In this document: one piece after another, positions 46,493-54,956 of the stretch | How positions within the stretch are numbered: position 1 is the stretch's first letter | How the letters are laid out: each line of letters opens with the position of its first letter | NCBI RefSeq assembly: GCF_900143545.1 | Contig: NZ_FREV01000002.1 | Coordinates: 186,018 to 250,017 of the forward strand | DNA length: 64,000 bases | Direction: 5' to 3' | DNA from: Loktanella sp. Alg231-35 | GTDB taxonomy: Bacteria > Pseudomonadota > Alphaproteobacteria > Rhodobacterales > Rhodobacteraceae | Notes under the pieces: model-generated | What the model was told of the DNA's origin: nothing | Databases searched by the model: none | Seen by the model: only the letters and a program-made list of their open reading frames with translations | Translations under genes and position numbers: made by a program

Positions 46493-48967
46493 ATGAGTGA
46501 AATTTTTGGAACAGACGTGAATGAGGTCCTGCAGGGAACCACGGACGCCGATAAGATTGTTGGCCTAGCCGGCAACGATACAATCGAAGGTGCCGCAGGC
46601 GCGGACACGATATTTGGTGACTTTGAGCCGTCAAACATTCTGGAGGGTACCGAAGGTGCCAGCAGTTTTGCGGAATTCGGTGAAACCGGCGCATGGCAAG
46701 TGCAAACAGACGCTGACGGCACTACATCCATGACGCAAACGGTCGAGACGGCTGCGAATACGACCTATACGGTTTCGTTCGACATCGCCACAAACTATGG
46801 TGCGCAGTCTCTTTCGGGCGCTGTTGAGGTGTTATGGAATGGCGAACTCGTCGATAGCTTTGACACCAATAGCGCGGTATTTTCTGCGCATTCTATCGAT
46901 TTCTCTGGTACTGGCGGCCATGGCGAGCTGACATTCCGTTCCGCCGAAAGCAGCGTACAAGATACTGGTCCTACCATTAACATGGATGGCCCAGCCTATT
47001 GGTACGAAAAGACCGTATCTATTGGGACACAGGAAGTCACCGTTAGCGCTTTTGCCGAAGGTCAGGCGCACGTCTACCAAGTCATGAACGGCACGCTAAA
47101 CGTTTTCGATGTTGAAACGGAAACCTACGCCAAGGCTGGTGTCGACACGAACGTCAAAATTAACGCCATCGGTTTTAACCAAGAAGATGACCTGATCTAC
47201 GGCATTGCAGTCGGCAACGGGACAGACTCGCTTGGAAACCCGGTAGCTTCCGCTGATCTGATGATGATCGACGCACAAGGCAACAACTATACCCTTGGCA
47301 GTACCCCCTATCGGTCTTGGACCGCTGATTTTGACAGCAACGGGAACCTGTGGTCATTCCATTCCAGTGTCGATCGTTTGACCATGATCGACGTTGATCA
47401 ATTCGATGCTGACGGCAATCCAGTAACTACGACTTTTAAGTTCCCAAAGGACATGGTGACTGATCAGATGTGGGATGTTGCCTTTGACGAGGCAACACAG
47501 TCTTTCTATGGCCTTGTACGTCCAAGAGAAGAGGGTGAGCCAGGAAAGCTGTACACAATCGACATCTCTGAAGTTGCCAATGGCGGCACGCCGACGTTCT
47601 CTTCAGTACCTGTCACAACAACAGATATTAATGGCACGGTTCAGCAGGGCATGCCCAGTCTGACATTTGGGGCGTTGATGATGGACGCCGATGGGAACCT
47701 CTATGCTGGTGGCAATGGCGGTGATCACGACATGGATGACTCCACTGGGACCTCAGGTGGAATCTACAAACTGCAAGTTGATGAAGCGACCGGAGAATAC
47801 GGCCTCATTTTGGTTGCGGACGCGCCAAAGGCTTATTCCAACGACGGAGCAATGGATCCACGTGCCAGTGACCCGTTCAAAGCCAAGGACACGTCGGTTG
47901 GCGTTTTAATCAAATCACCAGAACTCACACCAAAAGTTGATCCTAGCAAAACCTATGATGACGCGATCAACGGCGGCGGCGGTAAAGATATCCTATCTGG
48001 GGGTTTTGGATCCGATGAAGTTGTTGGGTCTTCGCTGGGTGACACCATCGATGGTGGTGTCGGTGATGACGCGCTGTATGGGGGCGAAGGGCCGGGTGCA
48101 ATCAGCAACGGCTTGATCTCGTTTTATGACGAAGGTGGTCTACGCTACGACCAATTCGGTAACCTTTTGCCCGAGGATGATGACACGTTATCTGGTGGTG
48201 AAGGGAATGACCTACTTGATGGGTCCGCTGGGCACGACACCCTTTTTGGTGGTGACGGCGACGACACGCTGAATGGTGGCACGGGTGCTGACCAACTTCA
48301 TGGGGGCGATGGAAACGACGTAATGTCGGGCGGCAAGCAAGACGACATTCTTGTCGGTGGCAATGGCAGCGATGATATCCGCGGTGGGACTGGCAACGAT
48401 ACAATCGATGGCGGTGCTGGCGACGATGTCATCAATGCAGGCTCAGACGACGATGAAATTATCGGTGGTCTTGGCAACGATGTTATCGACGCAGGTAGTG
48501 GGAACGACATTGTGTATGCGGGCGAAGGCAACGACCGTATTAAATCTGGATCTGGTGACGACGTTGTCGTCGGTGGTGAAGGAAACGATTACATCAACGC
48601 CCACAAGGGCGATGACGTCATCGACGGTGGTGAAGGTCGTGACAAAATCTATGCTGGTGCCGGTGCGGATGACATCACGGGTGGGGCCGGAAGCGACACC
48701 TTTGTGTTCCGAACAGATGCACTGGATGGCGAGAAAAACACCATTCAGGATTTCACCCGCTCGAATGGTGAAAATGACCGACTTGACCTGCGGGCTCTAA
48801 ACTTGCTTGAGAACGGTCAAACCGAAGCACAGTGGGTCGAACAAAACGTCGATCAAAACGCAGACTCTGTTGTAATTAATCTTGGTAGCACGTCGATTGT
48901 CATGCTTGATCACCAAGAACTTGGGACAAGTTTCTTAGATGAAATCTCTGACGGTTTCATGTTCTAA
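46493..48967 (+). CDS. Large RTX calcium-binding secreted protein
   Basis: An 824-residue acidic protein. It begins with one or two RTX nonapeptides (ADKIVGLAGNDTIEGAAGADTIFGD), then a jelly-roll-like region (about 70-165), a beta-propeller-like region of repeats (VYQVMNGTLNVFDVE, INAIGFNQEDDLIYGIA) to about 480, and a long block of GGxGxDxLx nonapeptides (about 490-740) before a C-terminal segment with FVFRTDALDGEKNTIQDF. This is the layout of type I secretion substrates that fold on binding calcium outside. No secretion ATPase is nearby. It resembles the repeat modules of alginate epimerases only in the RTX part; no epimerase domain is seen. Likely a matrix protein. Confidence 0.85.
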   Translation: MSEIFGTDVNEVLQGTTDADKIVGLAGNDTIEGAAGADTIFGDFEPSNILEGTEGASSFAEFGETGAWQVQTDADGTTSMTQTVETAANTTYTVSFDIATNYGAQSLSGAVEVLWNGELVDSFDTNSAVFSAHSIDFSGTGGHGELTFRSAESSVQDTGPTINMDGPAYWYEKTVSIGTQEVTVSAFAEGQAHVYQVMNGTLNVFDVETETYAKAGVDTNVKINAIGFNQEDDLIYGIAVGNGTDSLGNPVASADLMMIDAQGNNYTLGSTPYRSWTADFDSNGNLWSFHSSVDRLTMIDVDQFDADGNPVTTTFKFPKDMVTDQMWDVAFDEATQSFYGLVRPREEGEPGKLYTIDISEVANGGTPTFSSVPVTTTDINGTVQQGMPSLTFGALMMDADGNLYAGGNGGDHDMDDSTGTSGGIYKLQVDEATGEYGLILVADAPKAYSNDGAMDPRASDPFKAKDTSVGVLIKSPELTPKVDPSKTYDDAINGGGGKDILSGGFGSDEVVGSSLGDTIDGGVGDDALYGGEGPGAISNGLISFYDEGGLRYDQFGNLLPEDDDTLSGGEGNDLLDGSAGHDTLFGGDGDDTLNGGTGADQLHGGDGNDVMSGGKQDDILVGGNGSDDIRGGTGNDTIDGGAGDDVINAGSDDDEIIGGLGNDVIDAGSGNDIVYAGEGNDRIKSGSGDDVVVGGEGNDYINAHKGDDVIDGGEGRDKIYAGAGADDITGGAGSDTFVFRTDALDGEKNTIQDFTRSNGENDRLDLRALNLLENGQTEAQWVEQNVDQNADSVVINLGSTSIVMLDHQELGTSFLDEISDGFMF

Positions 48968-48978
48968 AGAAAACGGGT

Positions 48979-49009
48979 CGGGCTGCTTAAAACAGCCCGG
49001 CCTCTTTTG
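48979..49009. terminator. Shared terminator between RTX gene and response-regulator gene
   Basis: CGGGCTG (48979-48985) pairs with CAGCCCG (48993-48999), followed on the plus strand by GCCTCTTTT. It overlaps the last codons of the convergent response regulator. Confidence 0.7.
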
Positions 49010-49601
49010 CGATCATTGCCGCGTGAGTGCGATTTTTCGCTTCTAGTTTACGGCTAAGTGTTTTCACGTGCAGCTTTATTGTTACTTCTTGTAAATCCAA
49101 CTCTCGCGCGATCTCTTTGTTGGCAAAGCCTCGGCACAGACCATTGAGAACATCCAATTCTCGTGAACTTAATCCTTTTGCCAGTGGATTAATGTCCTCA
49201 ACGACTTCTTCCGTCATGAATTTTACTGGAACAAAGGTTTCTCCAGCAACCATAAACCGAACCGCGTTGACGAGCGATTTCGCCCCCATTGTCTTGGGAA
49301 GAAAGCCGATAGCACCGCGATCAAGAGCATCTTGCGCGGTTGCTTTCGGTGCCGTGCCGGACATGACGGCCACGGGACGACCGATGCTTTCTTCGATAGC
49401 TTGGTCCAGCCCGGCGAGCCCGTTCATACCCGGCATTGAGTAATCCAGCAGAACAAGGTCAAATCTGATGCCACCTTTGATAGCGGTGATTGCCGCGTCT
49501 AAATCTTCGACGGCAGTGACCTCAATATCGTCTTCATTTTCAAGAAAAGCAGCAAGAGTATCTCGGACCAATTCATGGTCGTCGGCTATTAGTATTTTCA
49601 T
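48987..49601 (-). CDS. LuxR/NarL-type response regulator
   Basis: A 204-residue two-component regulator. The receiver has DDHE near the start, the phospho-Asp in LVLLDYSMPGMNG (about residue 54) and Lys in LPKTMG; the C-terminal LuxR helix-turn-helix reads LSSRELDVLNGLCRGFANKEIARELDL. Start at 49601 is chosen for GGAGAGG. It is encoded downstream of the hybrid kinase on the same strand, 96 bases apart, and probably controls the EPS operon; no binding site is evident. Confidence 0.88.
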   Translation of the reverse strand: MKILIADDHELVRDTLAAFLENEDDIEVTAVEDLDAAITAIKGGIRFDLVLLDYSMPGMNGLAGLDQAIEESIGRPVAVMSGTAPKATAQDALDRGAIGFLPKTMGAKSLVNAVRFMVAGETFVPVKFMTEEVVEDINPLAKGLSSRELDVLNGLCRGFANKEIARELDLQEVTIKLHVKTLSRKLEAKNRTHAAMIAKEAGLF

Positions 49602-49697
49602 CGGTTTGACCTCTCCGGGCGCAACTGCTGCAGCTATCCTAAACTCTAATCTGTTAAGCAGGCAACAACATGGCCTTTGCTCCAAAATTGAATAACT

Positions 49698-52181
49698 TTA
49701 TCCGATATCCTGTAAGGTTTTTTGCCAAGCGGCGATCACCTCGGTCTTTCTTTCTTCAATCTTCTCAAGCGTCTCGGATTTCGCCGAATTTTCTAATGAC
49801 TTTAGGTTTTCATGCAATTGCGTCGCACATAACATCGCCGCACTTCCTGCGAATTTATGGGTTTGCTCAACAAGTTGCTCACCAGTTAACCTTGGCAGAG
49901 CATCCAGATACGCATGCCCTTCGTTTTTGAACTTTGACAGTGTTTCTTCAAAACGATCACTGCCCAAAAGTTCCAAAAGTTCTTCCAACTGACCTTCGTC
50001 GACGGCTTTCGGGGCAGAAGCTCCAGAAAGTATTTCAGCTAGCTTTGCTTTTGAAATTGGTTTGCTCAAAACGTCATTCATCCCGTCACTTAGGAACGCT
50101 TCGCGGTCCGCTCCGACAACATTCGCGGTCAGTGCAACGATGGGTGCATTCGATGATTTTCCCTGGCCCGCGCGGATTGCTCGCGTGGCTTCTCTGCCGT
50201 CCATAACCGGCATCGTGATATCCATAAAGATCAGATCAAATGCTTGTCCGTCCGCTGCCTCTACGCCGGCCTTGCCATCGACTGCCTCTGTAACAGAGTG
50301 GTTCATCTTGTTGAGCATTTCACGCACGACTTGTCGGTTAATCTCATTGTCCTCAACGACCAAAATATTCATTGGTTCAACTGGTGTCGAATGATCGAAA
50401 GTTTCGATAGGGTCCAGTTGTGACATCATCTGGAACGGGGCACGGAATGTGAATGTACTTCCTTTTCCTACTTTACTTTCAACGGTCAAGGTGCCGCCCA
50501 GAGCTTGCGCATAGCGCCGTGCAATTCCAAGCCCAAGTCCCGTCCCACCAGAAGACCGATTGAATGAAATATTTCCAGTTACAAAGTCGTCGAAAACCAT
50601 ATCGAGCTTTTCAGGTTCAATACCGACGCCATCGTCGATCACTCGAAATTCCAGCTCTGGTTCATCCTCAGGCCCACCCATCTTTTCAACTTCGACCCGA
50701 ACCGTTCCGCTCTTGGTAAACTTTACTGCATTGCCAATCAGGTTTAGCAAGACTGGCTGCAACAGATCTGGGTCAGAATTGATCGACCCAACAGGCCTGC
50801 CGCGCCAAGTCCATTCCAACTTTGTATTCTGAACTTCGGCCTGACCTGCTTGACTGTCCAACAAGTCCTGCAAGAACGGTTCGACGGACATCGCGCGACG
50901 TGATTGTTGCAAGGTGCCAGTGTCATATCGTGTGATATCCAAGACATCCGTCACGTGACTTAGCAGAAGTCGGCCAGACGTCTCCATATTAGCTAAGTAT
51001 TCGCGCTGGTCTTTTCCTATCTTTGTATCTTTCAGCAAAGACAAGTTTCCCAGCAGGCCATTCAACGGTGTGCGTATCTCATGGCTCATCACGGCCAGAA
51101 ATTCACCCTTGGCCTTTTCGCCTTCAAGCGCTTTGTCGCGCGCCGCGACGAGCTCGGTTTCTGCCGCGACCTTTTCTGAAATGTCCCGCAAGAAAGCAAT
51201 AAAGAGTGCGCCATCTTCCGTTTCGGCCGATTGGATGGCCAGTTCAACTGGGAAGATCTCGCCGTTTTTACGCACGGCCTCAAGCTGAACGCGTCCATGA
51301 CCTACGACGCGTTTCTCTCCGTTTTCTTTCATGCGTTTCATGCCAGCGTCGTGGCCAGACTTAAAGTGCTCGGGCACAATGACTTCGCCAATATTTTTTC
51401 CAAAAACGTTTTCTGCTTTATGACCAAATATGTCTTCGGCGGCATTGTTGAACTCAAGAATGTCACCTTCAACGTCAGCTACGATGACCGCGTCCAACGA
51501 TGTCGAAATGATCGTTTGGATGCGCTCGTTAGTTTCATAGGCTTCACGTTGACGTCGTTGGCCTTGCGCATTGAGCCAGCTGAGGTAAACGATCAATCCA
51601 CACAGCAAAACAATCAACCCAGAAACGATGTAACCTAGCTTTGACAGCGCGCCAGAGACGGCTGTCCGCTGCCTATCTGCAAGATGTGCAAAGAAATTTA
51701 GCCCTGAATTTGCAAGCGAACGCACGTCAGGTCGAATGTCATTTGTCGTTTCCGCAATTGCCGGTAGTGACGCGGCAAGGGCGAGATCGTCTTGGTCCAT
51801 CAAGGTGGCTGTCGATTGAAGGTATTGATTCACTGACGCCAGCAGGTCAGAAAAACCTTGTTCAGTCCGTAGCCCCGAAAACAGCTGCCCGTTGTTTAGG
51901 GTTGAGATGCGGCTGTAGAAAACATCAAACTCACGACGAAGCCGAGAAAACTTAGCATCGTTGGTTTCAGGCGTGGACCGCAGTGCGATCGAGTATTCCA
52001 GGAATTCGACTTCGATCTGGCTCAACGTCCATTGGATGTTATCAGATCGTGCTGCTTCGAGGCGGTCAATCTCGTCGCCCACGTCACGCGCAAAGAAAAG
52101 AACTGCGGCGATACAAAAAAGGGTCGCCATAATCACAGAGATTTGGCGACCAGATCGTTCCGAATTCTGTCGGCTTGACAT
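49698..52181 (-). CDS. Hybrid histidine kinase (PAS, HisKA, HATPase, receiver, Hpt)
   Basis: An 827-residue membrane sensor. TM1 (about 14-32), periplasmic helical domain (33-185), TM2 (about 186-206), PAS (about 220-340), HisKA with FLAVMSHEIRTPLNG, HATPase with NLIGNAVKF and GGTGLGLGI, receiver with MDITMPVMDG, and a C-terminal Hpt with THKFAGSAAML. This multistep relay can phosphorylate the downstream LuxR-type regulator. I choose the ATG at 52181; a longer frame overlaps the upstream gene. The periplasmic input may involve the secreted protein encoded just upstream. Confidence 0.88.
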   Translation of the reverse strand: MSSRQNSERSGRQISVIMATLFCIAAVLFFARDVGDEIDRLEAARSDNIQWTLSQIEVEFLEYSIALRSTPETNDAKFSRLRREFDVFYSRISTLNNGQLFSGLRTEQGFSDLLASVNQYLQSTATLMDQDDLALAASLPAIAETTNDIRPDVRSLANSGLNFFAHLADRQRTAVSGALSKLGYIVSGLIVLLCGLIVYLSWLNAQGQRRQREAYETNERIQTIISTSLDAVIVADVEGDILEFNNAAEDIFGHKAENVFGKNIGEVIVPEHFKSGHDAGMKRMKENGEKRVVGHGRVQLEAVRKNGEIFPVELAIQSAETEDGALFIAFLRDISEKVAAETELVAARDKALEGEKAKGEFLAVMSHEIRTPLNGLLGNLSLLKDTKIGKDQREYLANMETSGRLLLSHVTDVLDITRYDTGTLQQSRRAMSVEPFLQDLLDSQAGQAEVQNTKLEWTWRGRPVGSINSDPDLLQPVLLNLIGNAVKFTKSGTVRVEVEKMGGPEDEPELEFRVIDDGVGIEPEKLDMVFDDFVTGNISFNRSSGGTGLGLGIARRYAQALGGTLTVESKVGKGSTFTFRAPFQMMSQLDPIETFDHSTPVEPMNILVVEDNEINRQVVREMLNKMNHSVTEAVDGKAGVEAADGQAFDLIFMDITMPVMDGREATRAIRAGQGKSSNAPIVALTANVVGADREAFLSDGMNDVLSKPISKAKLAEILSGASAPKAVDEGQLEELLELLGSDRFEETLSKFKNEGHAYLDALPRLTGEQLVEQTHKFAGSAAMLCATQLHENLKSLENSAKSETLEKIEERKTEVIAAWQKTLQDIG

Positions 52182-52212
52182 ATGACGCCCCACTATCGGT
52201 TTAAGACAGACT

Positions 52213-52698
52213 CTAATTAGCGATAGTGATCCTGTCCAACTGCCAAATGCTCCGCGAGTAGATGACTTCGGCTTGATAGTCGGTTTTTGAGTCATAAGGG
52301 TAAACAATCCAAAGTGGACCTTTGTCGCGAATGGACATTTCTTCGCCATTCAATCTGTAAGCGATCATTGGGCCATCGTCAGTGGCATCGCTCACCGGGA
52401 TCTCAACCGTGTAGTCGTTGATCGCACTTGCCAAAATTGTTCCACTTTCAATGCCCTGTGATGCCAAGAAAACATCCAAGGATATGCCGGAGAATGTCTG
52501 GGGGCCGGTGGTCCAAATTGTGGTTGTTGTAAATTGTCCTTCGCCAAGGGCCTCCAACTCCACAAGCGTGAACTCAGTCATAACATCGGGTTGTGTTGTT
52601 GAGCTAAGAGTCAAAATAACGCCTTGCGCGTCATCTGCCGCAGCGGTGGAAACGGCTGTTGCGAGCAATAGCGTTAGTGTCTTCATGATAGTTTTCAT
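52213..52698 (-). CDS. Secreted molybdopterin-oxidoreductase-domain-like protein
   Basis: A 161-residue exported protein with signal peptide (MKTIMKTLTLLLATAVSTAAA). The mature part (EFTLVELEALGEGQFTTTT, TFSGISLDVFL, GPLWIVYPYD) resembles the small oxidoreductase molybdopterin-binding fold, without the cofactor-binding Cys that active enzymes have. GAGGACC precedes the ATG at 52698. Only 31 bases upstream of the hybrid kinase, it may be the sensing partner of the kinase's periplasmic domain. Confidence 0.6.
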   Translation of the reverse strand: MKTIMKTLTLLLATAVSTAAADDAQGVILTLSSTTQPDVMTEFTLVELEALGEGQFTTTTIWTTGPQTFSGISLDVFLASQGIESGTILASAINDYTVEIPVSDATDDGPMIAYRLNGEEMSIRDKGPLWIVYPYDSKTDYQAEVIYSRSIWQLDRITIAN

Positions 52699-52852
52699 AG
52701 GTCGGTCCTCACTCATACCCCGAGCTATCTGATTGAAGGACGGGCTCAACGAACCATGAGAGTAGCTTTCTATTCTTTCGTATAGTTTCGAGCTCCAATC
52801 ACGAGAATTGTGATCGACAACGATCCGTGTTGCATCAAGTTGTCACTGTAAG

Positions 52853-52897
52853 GCGTCGGATCAATCGTGCAGGGACAAGAGGCGTGGCAAATTCCAT
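52853..52897 (-). pseudogene. sfsA: sfsA, first 15 codons (remnant)
   Basis: On the minus strand an ATG at 52897 starts MEFATPLVPARLIRR, the standard SfsA N-terminus, then becomes unrelated sequence and stops. The rest of SfsA is at 35844-36152. Together they show one sfsA gene split by the 16.7-kb EPS island with loss of its central part. The 43-base gap to the divergent CinA-type gene is the original intergenic region. Confidence 0.75.
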
Positions 52898-52940
52898 TGC
52901 CGCCCCTATAACCTGATTGATAAGACAGGAGATCCACCAG

Positions 52941-53663
52941 ATGCCCAACCCAACCGCCGCAATGCTTGTGATTGGCGATGAGATACTGTCAGGTCGCACG
53001 CGCGATGCGAATATGCATTATCTGGCGGGGCAACTGACGGCGATGGGGATCGACCTGCAAGAGGTGCGTGTGGTGAGCGATGACCGCGACGCAATCATCG
53101 CAGCGGTTCAGGCATTGTCGGCAAGTTACGATCATATCTTTACCAGTGGCGGCATCGGGCCGACCCATGACGATATCACCGCTGATTGCATCGCGGCCGC
53201 CTTTGAAACGCCCATTGACGTGCGTGATGACGCGCGTGCCTTGTTGCAGGCCCATTATGACCGGTCCGGGCAAGAATTGAACGCCGCCCGGCTGCGCATG
53301 GCACGCATTCCTGATGGGGCGATCCTCATCGACAATCCGGTCAGCACTGCGCCGGGGTTCACGCTGCGCAATGTGCATGTGATGGCCGGTGTGCCGTCGG
53401 TATTTCAGGCGATGGTTGCGAGCGTTTTGCCGCTTTTGACAGGGGGCGAACCGCTGTTGTCACGGACCTTGCGTGTGGTGCGTGGCGAGGGGGACATCGC
53501 AGGGCCCTTGGGCACGTTTGCCGCGCAGTTCACAGACCTCTCTGTTGGTTCATACCCTTTCCAGAAAGACGGTGTTTACGGTGCCAATATCGTTGTGCGT
53601 GGCAGCGACCGTGCGCGGCTGGAACAAGCTATGGCTGCCCTATCGGATGTCTTCGCCCCATGA
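52941..53663 (+). CDS. Competence/damage-inducible protein CinA-type, molybdopterin-binding domain
   Basis: A 240-residue stand-alone MoCF/CinA N-terminal domain: MLVIGDEILSGRTRDANM, VVSDDRDAI, FTSGGIGPTHDDIT, NPVSTAPGF, MAGVPSVF. The C-terminal nicotinamide-nucleotide amidase domain of full CinA is absent, as is usual in this group. AGGAGATC precedes the ATG at 52941. Overlaps the next gene by four bases (ATGA), starting a coupled four-gene run. Confidence 0.9.
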   Translation: MPNPTAAMLVIGDEILSGRTRDANMHYLAGQLTAMGIDLQEVRVVSDDRDAIIAAVQALSASYDHIFTSGGIGPTHDDITADCIAAAFETPIDVRDDARALLQAHYDRSGQELNAARLRMARIPDGAILIDNPVSTAPGFTLRNVHVMAGVPSVFQAMVASVLPLLTGGEPLLSRTLRVVRGEGDIAGPLGTFAAQFTDLSVGSYPFQKDGVYGANIVVRGSDRARLEQAMAALSDVFAP

Positions 53664-54385
53664 GCCTACCCAATGCAAAGAAACTCTACGCCATTATTGA
53701 TGGGACCTGGCCGGCCTCTGCCAAACAGGTCGTCGGGCCGTGGACGGTCCGCCTTGATGGCAGCGGCAGCAGCCGGGTGAGCGCGGCGACAGCGGAGATG
53801 GAAGTGACCGCGGATGACGTTGCAGAGGCCGCAGATGCGATGCGCGAAGCGGGGCAAACTCCGCTTTTCATGATCCGCGAAGGGGATGACGCACTCGATG
53901 CGATGCTCGCCGCATGTGGCTATGTGATTAAGGATCCCGTGAATATGTACGCGGCCCCTGCAGCCGAGATTGCAACCGAACGACCTCCGCCGGTGACGTC
54001 ATTTCAGGTCTGGCCACCGCTGGCCGCTCAGGCCGAGGTTTGGGGCGCAGGCGGGATCGGCCAAGGACGGCTGGACGTCATGGAGCGGGCGCGCGCGCCA
54101 AAAACCACTTTGCTGGGCAGACTGAACGACAAGCCAGCAGGTACGGTTTTTGTGGGTGTCGCTGCTGATTATGCGATGATTCATGCGCTAGAAATAGGGA
54201 ATGCACATCGCAGGCAGGGGTTGGCACGGCATCTGACCCGTGCGGCGGCGTTTTGGGCGCTGGATGCTGGTGCGACTTATCTGACATTGGTGACGACACA
54301 GGCAAATGATGGGGCCAATGCGCTCTACACTTCCCTCGGCATGACGCTTGTGGGACAATATCACTATCGCATTTTGACGGAGTGA
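53660..54385 (+). CDS. GNAT-family N-acetyltransferase
   Basis: A 241-residue protein with one C-terminal GNAT domain: the acetyl-CoA loop is NAHRRQGLARHLTRAAAFWA, followed by TYLTLVTTQANDGANALYTSLGM. The N-terminal half (about 110 residues) is a second, diverged GNAT-like half. The substrate is unknown. Coupled by ATGA to the CinA-type gene. Confidence 0.88.
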   Translation: MSLPNAKKLYAIIDGTWPASAKQVVGPWTVRLDGSGSSRVSAATAEMEVTADDVAEAADAMREAGQTPLFMIREGDDALDAMLAACGYVIKDPVNMYAAPAAEIATERPPPVTSFQVWPPLAAQAEVWGAGGIGQGRLDVMERARAPKTTLLGRLNDKPAGTVFVGVAADYAMIHALEIGNAHRRQGLARHLTRAAAFWALDAGATYLTLVTTQANDGANALYTSLGMTLVGQYHYRILTE

Positions 54386-54389
54386 TCCC

Positions 54390-54956
54390 TTGACTGACCA
54401 ACCGACAGCCCTTGATCTTCCGATAGTTGATCCGTTGCCCGAAGATACGCAGAAGTACTTTGATATTTGCCAGGAAAAGCTGGGGATGGTGCCAAATGTC
54501 CTGCAAGCCTATGCATTTGACGTCGAAAAGCTGAACGCCTTCACAGCGCTATACAACGACGTGATGCTGGCCGAGTCGGGGTTATCCAAGCTGGAACGCG
54601 AGATGATCGCGGTCACCGTGTCATCGATCAACAAGTGCTATTATTGCCTAACCGCGCATGGTGCTGCCGTGCGCCAACTTTCCGGTGATCCGAAATTGGG
54701 TGAGATGCTGGTGATGAACTGGCGGGTGGCCCCATTGGATGCACGCCAAAAGGCGATGCTGGAATTCGCTGAGGTGATGACCGTCGCTAGCGCCAAGATC
54801 GACGAAACCGACCGCGATGCGTTACGGCAGGTCGGGTTTTCGGACCGTGACATCTGGGACATCGCCGCGGTCACCGGGTTCTATAACATGAGCAACCGGA
54901 TTGCTTCGGCCACGCAGATGGCCCCAAACGACGCCTATCACGCGCAGGCGCGATGA
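54390..54956 (+). CDS. Peroxidase-related enzyme, AhpD/carboxymuconolactone-decarboxylase family
   Basis: A 188-residue protein from a TTG start. The AhpD-type active site is CYYCLTAHG (CxxC and His) preceded by the LEREMIAVTVSSINK helix. Members act as alkylhydroperoxidases or thiol-disulfide proteins. An ATG-overlap (54953-54956) couples it to the OmpA-family gene. Specific substrate unknown. Confidence 0.88.
   Translation: MTDQPTALDLPIVDPLPEDTQKYFDICQEKLGMVPNVLQAYAFDVEKLNAFTALYNDVMLAESGLSKLEREMIAVTVSSINKCYYCLTAHGAAVRQLSGDPKLGEMLVMNWRVAPLDARQKAMLEFAEVMTVASAKIDETDRDALRQVGFSDRDIWDIAAVTGFYNMSNRIASATQMAPNDAYHAQAR

Larger units (their letters stand above)
36153..52852. other. Alginate-type exopolysaccharide island inserted in sfsA
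   Basis: The stretch between the two sfsA remnants. It holds acetylation (algF/I/J/X-like), polymerisation (alg44/alg8) and precursor genes (AlgA C-terminal domain, algD), an RTX protein and a phosphorelay. Codon use is visibly less GC-rich than in flanking core genes. No integrase, transposase or tRNA lies at the ends, so the means of insertion is unknown. End points are set by where SfsA similarity stops and may be off by tens of bases. Confidence 0.7.

Noticed and set aside
48180..48700. Regular short repeats suggesting a CRISPR or tandem DNA array
   Set aside because: The period is 27 bases and follows the RTX nonapeptides of the coding frame; there are no spacers.
46493..48967. Mannuronan C5-epimerase of the AlgE type
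   Set aside because: Only the RTX repeats match; no parallel beta-helix epimerase module or its catalytic motif is visible.
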